From assembly GCF_947493565.1 (NCBI RefSeq), contig NZ_CANLRG010000005.1, positions 248,001 to 312,000 on the forward strand: DNA of 64,000 bases, written 5' to 3'. This stretch comes from an uncultured Lutibacter sp. (GTDB lineage: Bacteria; Bacteroidota; Bacteroidia; Flavobacteriales; Flavobacteriaceae). The notes beneath the pieces were generated by a model. The model was not told the origin of the DNA and ran no database searches. It was given only the letters and a program-made list of their open reading frames with translations. The translations under genes were made by a program, and so were the position numbers. Shown here piece after piece: positions 49,449 through 57,336 of the stretch (position 1 is its first letter; every line of letters starts with the position of its first letter).

Positions 49449-50894
49449 TTAATCGGTTGTTTTTTTTGTAAATTTTTTAAAGAATTTAAGAATATTTTCA
49501 AATACAGCATCTATGTTAAAAATTCCCATACCTTTTGCTGCTCTTTTGGTAAGTAATATACCAAAAGGCAATAATATTAATGTTGAAAGCCAGCTACCTA
49601 ATGTTGCAGAAATAGCACTTTCTTCTGCTAAATTTTTTCCTAATTGTGATATGAAAAAGTAAATCACAAAAATAGTGATAGCCATAATCATTGGTAATCC
49701 AAAGCCTCCTTTTCTAATGATTGAACCTAAAGGAGCGCCTATAAAAAATAAGACCAAACATGCTAAAGCAAACGATATTCTATAGCTAAATTCATAATCG
49801 TATAAATTGAGGATTTTTCTTCGGTCTTTAAAGTTTTTTTTCTGAGATGTGTTTCTATCCAAAGAACGTTTCAATGTTTGAAGTGAAGTTTCTAAAACAA
49901 TGCTTTTATTTTTTAAATCAAAATTATCTAAAATGATTGGTTTTAAGTTTTTATTAATCAAAGAATCAGGGTGTTGGTATAACTCATCAGCATTAATGAT
50001 GGAAAAAAAGTTTTTTGCTTGTGTATTAATGTATTCATCATATGCTATTTTTTTTTCTTTGGAAATAGAATCTAGCTGTTTAACACTAAGCATTCCGTGA
50101 TGTTCTTTAACTTTTTCGTCATCCAAATTATCATCATCATTAAAAGAAGAAATATCAATGTTTATAGTGTAGGTTTTAAATGAAGCATTTGAAGCGGGCA
50201 TTTTAGCTCTTTCCTTAGTGCGCATTACTTTTTTAATATGATCTTCATAATAATACCCATTTTCTAGGGTAAGTGTCATGTATTTACTACCTTCTTCAGT
50301 TGATATAGTTCCTTTTTCAGCTGTAATGGTTTTTATTTTACCTTTTCCAGCACTTAAATCAGCTATTTGAACATTTTTCAATAAGTTTTCTTCTTCGCCA
50401 TATTTTTCATCAAACTTGATACTAAAATTAGGAATTTCGGTATTAAAAGCTCCAGGAACCAACGCTAAAGCTGGCTTTTTCTTCTTCATGTTTAAGTATA
50501 AATTCTTTTGCTTTAAGGTAGCCCAAGGGTAAATATTATTTAGAAAAACAAAGTTTAAAGCACTTAAAAATAATGTTAAAAATATTAGGGGTCTAATAAC
50601 TCTACTTAATGAAATACCTGCTGATTTCATAGCAGCAAATTCATAATTTTCAGATAAATTACCCAAAGCCATGATTGACGATAATAAAATACCTATAGGT
50701 AGAGCAGTTGGAGTTAAAATAAGTGCTAAATATCCCAAAAATTTGAGTATAAAAAAGATATCAATTCCTTTACCAGCAATTTCATCAAATGCTAACCACA
50801 AGGCTTGCATAACCAAAACAAAAAGAACCACCAAAAATGTGGCTAAAAAAGGTTCTAAAAAACTTTTTAAAATATATTTATCAAATAATTTCAA
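49449..50894 (-). CDS. LptF/LptG family permease
   Basis: A 481-residue inner-membrane protein of the YjgP/YjgQ family. It has three N-terminal membrane helices (YILKSFLEPFLATFLVVLFVLV ... ), a large periplasmic beta-jellyroll domain with a charged, lysine-rich insertion, and three C-terminal helices (ISFALACLVLFFIGAPLGSIIRKGG). With LptB it extracts lipopolysaccharide. The single gene could be either LptF or LptG. It lies between lolA and ribB in one operon, a logical pairing of lipoprotein and LPS export functions. Confidence 0.9.
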   Translation of the reverse strand: MKLFDKYILKSFLEPFLATFLVVLFVLVMQALWLAFDEIAGKGIDIFFILKFLGYLALILTPTALPIGILLSSIMALGNLSENYEFAAMKSAGISLSRVIRPLIFLTLFLSALNFVFLNNIYPWATLKQKNLYLNMKKKKPALALVPGAFNTEIPNFSIKFDEKYGEEENLLKNVQIADLSAGKGKIKTITAEKGTISTEEGSKYMTLTLENGYYYEDHIKKVMRTKERAKMPASNASFKTYTINIDISSFNDDDNLDDEKVKEHHGMLSVKQLDSISKEKKIAYDEYINTQAKNFFSIINADELYQHPDSLINKNLKPIILDNFDLKNKSIVLETSLQTLKRSLDRNTSQKKNFKDRRKILNLYDYEFSYRISFALACLVLFFIGAPLGSIIRKGGFGLPMIMAITIFVIYFFISQLGKNLAEESAISATLGSWLSTLILLPFGILLTKRAAKGMGIFNIDAVFENILKFFKKFTKKTTD

Positions 50895-50899
50895 CTCAA

Positions 50900-51553
50900 T
50901 TAATTTGGTTCAGAGATGGTATAATGTTTTTGATCTCTGTATTTCGCTTTGTCAAAGATAAAAAGCTTTTCTGAAATAGTTTGATTTGTTTTAAAAGTTC
51001 TTACTTCAAGTGTAGTGATTGTGTTATTTTCTCCAGTTTCGATAATATTGTAAATATGTTTGGTTTTAATGTCTATACCAACCATAACATTCTTAATTTC
51101 AGAGTTAGTATCAATTGGAGTTAATTTTACATATTGAATTTTTACACCTTTTAGGGTCTTTAAATCACTCATTTCATAAGTATATCCATTTTTATAAAAT
51201 GAAAACATTTTTGAAGGTGTTAAGGTTTTTTCTCCGTTTTTTAAAGGCTTTTGTATGATAACTTCTTCATCTTCATGGATGATTAAATATACTTTTTGTC
51301 CATCAAAAATTTGTTCAGTTCCCATGTAATTTAAATTGTATAAATCGCCTTTTAAAGTAACATTTCCTCTGGTTTCTTGATGTACATCAGCATCAGAATT
51401 ATCAAATTTGTGATCAAATTCTATATAAATACTTTTGTAAGCTTCTACTTTTTGAGCAACTTCATCTAATAATTTTTTTGCTTTTTCAGAATTTTGACTC
51501 ACTGCTGTAAAACTAATTACAAAACTTACTATTATTAAAACTATTTTTTTCAT
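50900..51553 (-). CDS. lolA: Outer-membrane lipoprotein carrier LolA-like
   Basis: 217 residues with a signal peptide (KKIVLIIVSFVISFTAVSQ) and a LolA-like open beta barrel: KAKKLLDEVAQKVEAYKSIYIEF, GNVTLKGDLYNLNYMGTEQIFDG, and MFSFYKNGYTYEMSDL. It should carry lipoproteins through the periplasm. The flavobacterial family is divergent from enterobacterial LolA, so the assignment is by pattern. It lies 24 bp below ftsK. Confidence 0.85.
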   Translation of the reverse strand: MKKIVLIIVSFVISFTAVSQNSEKAKKLLDEVAQKVEAYKSIYIEFDHKFDNSDADVHQETRGNVTLKGDLYNLNYMGTEQIFDGQKVYLIIHEDEEVIIQKPLKNGEKTLTPSKMFSFYKNGYTYEMSDLKTLKGVKIQYVKLTPIDTNSEIKNVMVGIDIKTKHIYNIIETGENNTITTLEVRTFKTNQTISEKLFIFDKAKYRDQKHYTISEPN

Positions 51554-51577
51554 TCTATCCTATAATTCTTTAAACTG

Positions 51578-53953
51578 TTATTTAGGTTCATTATCTAATA
51601 ATTGGTTTAATGCCATTTCATCTGGTATTAAAACCTGTCTTGCTTTACTTCCTTCAAAAGGACCAACAATTCCGGCAGCTTCTAACTGGTCAATTAACCT
51701 GCCTGCTCTGTTGTATCCTAATTTTAGTTTTCGTTGTAATAATGAAGCAGATCCTTGTTGTGCATGCACTATTACCAAAGCTGCATCTCTAAATAATGCA
51801 TCTCTTTCGCTGATATCTATATCAAGACTTGTGCCAATTTCTTCACCACTATATTCTGGTAACATATAGGCATCTGGATAGGCTCTTTGTGAACCAATAA
51901 AATCGGTTATTTTTTCAACTTCAGGAGTATCAACAAATGCGCATTGCAATCTAATTAAATCGTTACCAGCCGAAAATAACATATCTCCTTTACCAATAAG
52001 TTGATCAGCCCCTGGACCATCTAAAATGGTTCTAGAATCTATTTTGGAAGTTACTCTAAAAGCTGCTCTAGCTGGGAAATTTGCTTTAATAATACCAGTT
52101 ATCACATTTACCGAAGGTCTTTGTGTAGCAACTATTAAATGAATTCCAATAGCACGAGCTAATTGTGCTAAACGTGCAATTGGTGTTTCAACTTCTTTAC
52201 CAGCTGTCATTATTAAATCAGCAAATTCATCAATAACTAAAACAATATATGGTAAAAACTTATGACCATTTTCTGGATTTAATTTACGAGCTTTAAATTT
52301 TGCATTGTATTCTTTAATGTTACGCACCATAGCAGATTTTAACAAATCGTAACGTGCATCCATTTCAATACATAATGAATTTAAAGTGTTAATAACCTTT
52401 GTAGTGTCTGTAATAATGGCTTCATCTGTATCAGGTAATTTGGCCAAATAATGTCGCTCAATATGATTGAATAATGTTAACTCAACCTTTTTAGGATCTA
52501 CCAATACAAATTTTACTTCGGCAGGATGCTTTTTGTATAAAAGTGAGGTTAATACAGCGTTTAATCCAACCGATTTTCCTTGACCTGTAGCACCAGCCAT
52601 AAGTAGGTGAGGCATTTTGGCTAAGTCAATTACAAAAGTTTCATTAGAAATTGTTTTTCCCAAGGCAATAGGTAATTCCATTTCAGAGTTTTGAAATTTT
52701 GTAGAGGAAATTACTGATTTCATAGAAACCATAGTTGGTTTTTTATTGGGAACCTCAATTCCAATAGTTCCTTTACCAGGTATTGGAGCAATAATTCTAA
52801 TTCCCATAGCTGAAAGTGATAGGGCTATGTCATCTTCTAAATTTTTAATTTTAGATATTCGTATACCAGCTTCTGGAACAATTTCGTATAAAGTTACGGT
52901 TGGTCCTACAGTAGCTTTTATTCTATCAATACCTATATTGTAATTATTTAAGGTTTCAACAATTCTATTTTTATTAGCCTCTAACTCTTCTTGATCTACA
53001 GAGATACTTTCATTATAGTCTCTCAATAAATTTAAAGTTGGGTATTTATAATTTCCAAGTTCTAGTGTTGGGTCAAATTCACCATAATCTTTTACTAATT
53101 TATCAGATAAATTTTCAGTAACATGATTTTCTTCTAAAATAGTGTCAACATCAATTTCAATAGCTTCTTTTGTTTCTTCTGTTTTGTTTTTTTGCTGAAT
53201 ATCTAATTCATTTTTAAGTGAATCATTATTTTTTGTTAATCTTATTTCTGGTTTATCTAAAGAAAGCTCTAAGGAAGAAGTAACGTCATTTTTATCTATT
53301 GAATTTAAAGTTGTTTCTTCTTTGATTTCAAAATTTTCAATGTCAAAATTTTTGATTTCTTTTTTCGAAGGAAAACTACTTTTTACCTTTTCAGGAGTTA
53401 ATTTAAAACGGATAACTAAATATGAAATCAGTAGAAATAAAAGAACTAGTATTAATCCGGTTTTTCCTAAAAATTGTTGTAAATAAATATTTAATTCATA
53501 CCCAATAACTCCTGGAAATAAGGAGTTTTTATGTGCTAAAAACCCAAAAGAAATTGAAAACCAAAGTATTCCTAAAATACCCCAACCCCAAGCATTTTTT
53601 ATTTTTTTGAAAGTTCCTTTTAAGAAAAAATGAAGTCCAGATAAAAATAATAATATTGGTAAGTAAGTGGCTGCCACTCCAAAACCTTTATAAATAAAGA
53701 AGTGACTTAAAGTTGCACCAATTTTACCTAATAAATTTTTTACAGTTATCTGTTTATCAGCAAAATTTGAGAGTTGACTTTGATCTTGTTGCCAATTAAA
53801 AAAATAGGAGATAAATGAGAAAAATAAAAAAATAGAAAATACCATTACAAACAAACCCAAAATGGTTTGAGTTTGCCTATTTCCAAAAAAAGATTTTAAT
53901 TTTTGGAAACGTGGCTTTTTTGAAGTTTTTGTACTAGTTTTCTTTTTTGCCAT
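51578..53953 (-). CDS. ftsK: DNA translocase FtsK
   Basis: A 791-residue FtsK/SpoIIIE protein. The N-terminal region has about four to five membrane helices (TQTILGLFVMVFSIFLFFSF ...) and an acidic linker around 210-300. The motor follows with Walker A in LMAGATGQGKSVGLN near residue 455 and Walker B in YIVLVIDEFADLI. The C-terminal winged-helix gamma domain is QGSASLLQRKLKLGYNRAGRL. It pumps chromosome ends to the septum and activates XerCD at dif. It is the first gene of a unit with lolA, lptF and ribB. A TATTTTTG box lies upstream. Confidence 0.95.
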   Translation of the reverse strand: MAKKKTSTKTSKKPRFQKLKSFFGNRQTQTILGLFVMVFSIFLFFSFISYFFNWQQDQSQLSNFADKQITVKNLLGKIGATLSHFFIYKGFGVAATYLPILLFLSGLHFFLKGTFKKIKNAWGWGILGILWFSISFGFLAHKNSLFPGVIGYELNIYLQQFLGKTGLILVLLFLLISYLVIRFKLTPEKVKSSFPSKKEIKNFDIENFEIKEETTLNSIDKNDVTSSLELSLDKPEIRLTKNNDSLKNELDIQQKNKTEETKEAIEIDVDTILEENHVTENLSDKLVKDYGEFDPTLELGNYKYPTLNLLRDYNESISVDQEELEANKNRIVETLNNYNIGIDRIKATVGPTVTLYEIVPEAGIRISKIKNLEDDIALSLSAMGIRIIAPIPGKGTIGIEVPNKKPTMVSMKSVISSTKFQNSEMELPIALGKTISNETFVIDLAKMPHLLMAGATGQGKSVGLNAVLTSLLYKKHPAEVKFVLVDPKKVELTLFNHIERHYLAKLPDTDEAIITDTTKVINTLNSLCIEMDARYDLLKSAMVRNIKEYNAKFKARKLNPENGHKFLPYIVLVIDEFADLIMTAGKEVETPIARLAQLARAIGIHLIVATQRPSVNVITGIIKANFPARAAFRVTSKIDSRTILDGPGADQLIGKGDMLFSAGNDLIRLQCAFVDTPEVEKITDFIGSQRAYPDAYMLPEYSGEEIGTSLDIDISERDALFRDAALVIVHAQQGSASLLQRKLKLGYNRAGRLIDQLEAAGIVGPFEGSKARQVLIPDEMALNQLLDNEPK

Positions 53954-54005
53954 TTAATTAATTATGTCACAAAAATATAAAATTAAAGTGATTGCAGTTA
54001 AAATC

Positions 54006-54374
54006 CTAAATAAATTTGGGAATGTAAATGATTAAACCAATTATTACGGCAAATATTGCAGCAAAAAAAGCAGCACCAGCAGAAATGTCTTTAATATGTC
54101 CGATTTTTTTATGATATTCAGGATGAATAAAATCTGAAATTTTTTCAATGGCTGTGTTTAAAGATTCTGCTACCAAAATAAGTCCAATTGCAAATATTTG
54201 GAACATCCATTCGGTAGCAGAAATATTCATTATAAAGCCAACAATGGTAATTAAAATACCAATTATAACTTGTGCTATTATACTTTTTTCAGAAGTAATT
54301 AAAATCCAAAATCCTTTGGCTGCGTATTTTACAGCTTTGATTCTATTTAAAAAAAAATTACTTTCTGAGTCCAT
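54006..54374 (-). CDS. dgkA: Diacylglycerol kinase (prokaryotic DgkA family)
   Basis: A 122-residue, three-helix membrane protein. It begins with the short cytoplasmic helix FLNRIKAVKYAAKGFWILI, then EKSIIAQVIIGILITIVGF, and has the conserved active region VAESLNTAIEKISDFIHPEYHKKIGHIKDISAGAAF (in pieces: LNTAIEKISDF and HIKDISAGA). It phosphorylates diacylglycerol, or undecaprenol in Gram-positives. It lies four bases after tpx, probably as an operon. Confidence 0.9.
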   Translation of the reverse strand: MDSESNFFLNRIKAVKYAAKGFWILITSEKSIIAQVIIGILITIVGFIMNISATEWMFQIFAIGLILVAESLNTAIEKISDFIHPEYHKKIGHIKDISAGAAFFAAIFAVIIGLIIYIPKFI

Positions 54375-54378
54375 GCTA

Positions 54379-54876
54379 TTAAAGTGCTTTTAAAGCAGCT
54401 TCATAGTTAGGTTCATCAACAATTTCAGGAACTTGCTCTGTATAAGTAACAATACCTTCTTCGTCTAAAATTACTACAGCTCTAGAATGTAAATTAGCAA
54501 GCGGACCATCTTCAATAGTTAATCCATAAGATTTTCCAAATTTTCCTTTAGCAAAATCTGATAGTGTAATTACATTTTCTAGCCCTTCAGCACCACAAAA
54601 GCGAGCTTGAGCAAATGGTAAATCTCTTGAAATACAAAGTACTTTGGTATTTTCAAGTTTACTAGCTTCTTCATTAAATTTTCTAACGGAAGCTGCGCAA
54701 GTACCTGTATCTAAACTAGGGAAAATGTTTAAAATTACTTTAGAACCTTTAAAATCTTTCAATTTTGTTTTAGATAAATCAGATTTGATTAGCGAGAATT
54801 TTGGAGCTTTTTTACCAATTTTAGGTAACTTTCCAATGGTTTTAATAGGATTTCCTTTTAATGTTATTTTAGCCAT
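54379..54876 (-). CDS. tpx: Thiol peroxidase (Tpx)
   Basis: A 165-residue peroxiredoxin of the Tpx class. The peroxidatic cysteine is in FPSLDTGTCAASVRKFNEEA and the resolving cysteine in ARFCGAEGLENV, as in E. coli Tpx. It reduces hydrogen and alkyl peroxides using thioredoxin. It is next to a 2-Cys peroxiredoxin gene, giving a compact peroxide-defence pair, but a terminator lies between them, so each has its own transcription. Confidence 0.95.
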   Translation of the reverse strand: MAKITLKGNPIKTIGKLPKIGKKAPKFSLIKSDLSKTKLKDFKGSKVILNIFPSLDTGTCAASVRKFNEEASKLENTKVLCISRDLPFAQARFCGAEGLENVITLSDFAKGKFGKSYGLTIEDGPLANLHSRAVVILDEEGIVTYTEQVPEIVDEPNYEAALKAL

Positions 54877-54901
54877 AAGTATGTTTTTTAATTTTAAATA
54901 T

Positions 54902-54909
54902 CAAAGTTA
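54902..54909 (-). promoter_or_regulatory. -7 box upstream of tpx
   Basis: TAACTTTG on the minus strand, 26 bp before the tpx ATG. It lies immediately after the peroxiredoxin terminator; no good -33 box is seen. Confidence 0.45.
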
Positions 54910-54920
54910 GTTTAAAAACC

Positions 54921-54950
54921 AAAAACTCCCGAATAAAATCGAGAGTTTTT
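54921..54950 (-). terminator. Terminator of the peroxiredoxin gene
   Basis: A 12-bp stem (AAAAACTC...GAGTTTTT) whose single mismatch on the plus strand becomes a G-U pair on the minus-strand transcript, which supports use in that direction. Confidence 0.75.
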
Positions 54951-54968
54951 AAATTTTATTTGAGATAA

Positions 54969-55601
54969 TTAGTTTTTAGACAAATAATCAGCAATACCTT
55001 CATGGGTAGCTTTAAGTCCTTCTTTTTCTGAATTCCAGTTTGCTGGACAGGCTTCTCCATGTTCTTCAGTAAATTGTAACGCATCAACCATTCTAATGGC
55101 TTCGTCTACATTTCTTCCTAATGGTAAATCGTTTACAATTTGGTGACGAACAATTCCAGTTTTATCAATTAAAAATAAACCTCGGTAAGCAATTAATTCT
55201 CCATCAGCTTGTAATTGATCATTATCATCATAGTAATAATCACCAGCTAAAACGTCGTAGTTTTTGGAAATAGTTTTATTAGTGTCAGCAACTAATGGAT
55301 AAGTAACTCCTTGAATTCCTCCTTGGTCTTTAGGCATTTGTAACCATCCCCAATGAGATTGTTCAGTATCAGTTGATACAGCTACAACTTGTACATTTCT
55401 TTTTTCAAATTCTGCTAATTTTGCTTGAAAAGCGAATAATTCAGTTGGACATACGAAAGTAAAATCTTTTGGGTAAAAGAATAGTATAACATATTTTTTA
55501 CCTTCAAATTGTTTTAATGAATAATTTTCAACAAATTCTCCGCCGTTTACTACAGCTTGAGCATTAAATTTAGGAGCCTTTTTTCCTACTAATACAGCCA
55601 T
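54969..55601 (-). CDS. Typical 2-Cys peroxiredoxin (Prx1/AhpC type)
   Basis: 210 residues. The peroxidatic cysteine is in PKDFTFVCPTELFAF and the resolving cysteine in HGEACPANWN near the C-terminus. The arrangement (KLAEFEKRNVQVVAVSTDTEQSHWGW) is that of Prx1 rather than the AhpC that pairs with AhpF. It removes hydrogen peroxide and peroxynitrite with electrons from thioredoxin. A -7 box stands upstream and a terminator downstream. Confidence 0.94.
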   Translation of the reverse strand: MAVLVGKKAPKFNAQAVVNGGEFVENYSLKQFEGKKYVILFFYPKDFTFVCPTELFAFQAKLAEFEKRNVQVVAVSTDTEQSHWGWLQMPKDQGGIQGVTYPLVADTNKTISKNYDVLAGDYYYDDNDQLQADGELIAYRGLFLIDKTGIVRHQIVNDLPLGRNVDEAIRMVDALQFTEEHGEACPANWNSEKEGLKATHEGIADYLSKN

Positions 55602-55638
55602 TTTTTATCGTTTTTATATGGTTATTTATTTTCTTTTG

Positions 55639-55646
55639 CAAAGGTA
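55639..55646 (-). promoter_or_regulatory. -7 box upstream of the 2-Cys peroxiredoxin
   Basis: TACCTTTG on the minus strand, 37 bp before the ATG, fits the TAnnTTTG consensus. The -33 region is not convincing. Confidence 0.5.
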
Positions 55647-55752
55647 CAAATTTTAATAGTGTTATAAAATGAGTTTTCATTTATTGTAGTATCGATTTTG
55701 TAAGATTAGGTAATTTAAATCTTGTATCTTCGCATCTTGAAAAACAATCAAA

Positions 55753-57111
55753 TTGAATCTTAAAAATTACACTTCAGAGTTTAAAAACAACATTAAATTA
55801 GCTACTCCAATTATGATGGGCTCTTTAGGGCATTTATTAGTTGGTTTAATTGATGATATAATGGTTGGTAGGCTAGGAGCAGTAGAGTTGGCGGCAACTT
55901 CATTAGGAAATAGTATATTTTTTATTACTCTTTCAATAGGGTTGGGTTTTTCATTTGCAATAACACCATTAATAGCTGAATCGGATGGTGAAGGAAACAA
56001 AGAAAAAGGACGAAGTATTTTTCAACATGGTATTATTTTAACATCAATAATTGGATTAGTAATGTTTGTTGGATTGTTATTTCTAAAACCAATCTTGTAT
56101 CATTTAGATCAGCCAGAAGAAGTGGTTGTTTTGGCAATTCCGTATTATGAAATTGTTGCCTTTTCGATGATTCCTTTAATGGTTTTTCAAGGGTTTAAGC
56201 AGTTTGCTGATGGTTTGTCTCAAACTAAATATGCCATGTGGGCTACTATTTTAACAAATATTGTGAATGTTGTTTTGAACTTTACTTTAATTTATGGTTT
56301 TTGGATTTTTCCTCGTTTAGAGCTGGTTGGAGCAGCTTTAGGAACTTTAATTTCAAGAACTGTAATGGTATTTTTCATTTATATAGTATTAGCTAAGAAA
56401 GATAAATTTGCCATTTATTTAAAAAGGTTAAAATTTGAAGAATTAAAAAAAGAACGTTTTTTAAGAATTATAAAATTAGGTTTTCCAACGGCTTTACAAA
56501 TGCTTTTTGAAGTGGGTTTGTTTACAGCATCAGTATTATTAGCAGGAACATTAGGAGCTTTTCCACAGGCAGCAAATCAAATAGCCTTAAAGCTATCATC
56601 TTCAACATTTATGGTGGCAGTTGGAGTAGGTGTTGCGGCAACTATTAGAGTTGGAAACCAAAAAGGACTAAAAAATTATTTAGAGTTAAGGCGTATCGCT
56701 TTTTCAAACTTTTTAATGATATTTATCATCATGTTTACTTTTTCAATTGGATTTATAATTTTTAAAGATTTTTTACCTTTTATATTTACTGAAAATGTAG
56801 AAGTAATTGAAATAGCTTCAAGTTTATTAATTATAGCAGGGTTGTTTCAATTATCGGATGGTTTACAAGCTGTTATTTTAGGAGGCTTAAGAGGCTTACA
56901 AGATGTTAATGTACCTTCAGGAATTACATTTATAGCTTACTGGATTATAGGTTTTCCAATATGCTATTATTTGGGAACAATTGCTGGTTTTGGTACTTTT
57001 GGAATATGGATTGGACTTTTAGTAGCGCTAACTTCATCAGCTTTAATGCTTTTTTTCAGATTCAATTATTTAACTAATAAATTAATACAAGACAAAAATG
57101 AACTTACCTAA
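55753..57111 (+). CDS. MATE family multidrug exporter
   Basis: A 452-residue, twelve-span NorM-like MATE protein. Two similar halves are visible, each opening with an amphipathic helix and a glycine-rich first span (LATPIMMGSLGHLLVGLIDDIMVGRLG and LGFPTALQMLFEVGLFTASVLLAGTLG in pieces). It exports drugs or metabolites in exchange for sodium or protons. The start is TTG at 55753; a TATCTTCG box about 20 bp upstream supports it. Its stop overlaps the next small gene by 14 bp. Confidence 0.92.
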   Translation: MNLKNYTSEFKNNIKLATPIMMGSLGHLLVGLIDDIMVGRLGAVELAATSLGNSIFFITLSIGLGFSFAITPLIAESDGEGNKEKGRSIFQHGIILTSIIGLVMFVGLLFLKPILYHLDQPEEVVVLAIPYYEIVAFSMIPLMVFQGFKQFADGLSQTKYAMWATILTNIVNVVLNFTLIYGFWIFPRLELVGAALGTLISRTVMVFFIYIVLAKKDKFAIYLKRLKFEELKKERFLRIIKLGFPTALQMLFEVGLFTASVLLAGTLGAFPQAANQIALKLSSSTFMVAVGVGVAATIRVGNQKGLKNYLELRRIAFSNFLMIFIIMFTFSIGFIIFKDFLPFIFTENVEVIEIASSLLIIAGLFQLSDGLQAVILGGLRGLQDVNVPSGITFIAYWIIGFPICYYLGTIAGFGTFGIWIGLLVALTSSALMLFFRFNYLTNKLIQDKNELT

Positions 57112-57328
57112 ATTTTTAATGGGAGATAATACCGATTTTAATGAAGATATTTTTGTTATTCATACTGAATTTCCAAGGTTTATCATCAATTTAGTTGATG
57201 ATGAAATTGAATGGTTTGAAGACTTTCAAGGAGCTGATCAAGAAGAATTAGAAAATGAGGTTGCTTCTTTAATTGAGCAAGCGAGTGCTTTTTATGATAG
57301 AGAAATGGAGCGTTACCAAAACGATTAA
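57098..57328 (+). CDS. Small acidic protein of unknown function
   Basis: A 76-residue, very acidic protein: NLPKFLMGDNTDFNEDIFVI, then FPRFIINLVDDEIEWFEDF and ELENEVASLIEQASAFYDREME. It is probably an alpha/beta fold with a C-terminal helix. It overlaps the MATE gene by 14 bp, so it is translationally coupled. I recall such proteins in many flavobacteria but no function is known to me. Confidence 0.75.
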   Translation: MNLPKFLMGDNTDFNEDIFVIHTEFPRFIINLVDDEIEWFEDFQGADQEELENEVASLIEQASAFYDREMERYQND

Positions 57329-57336
57329 TAAAGTTC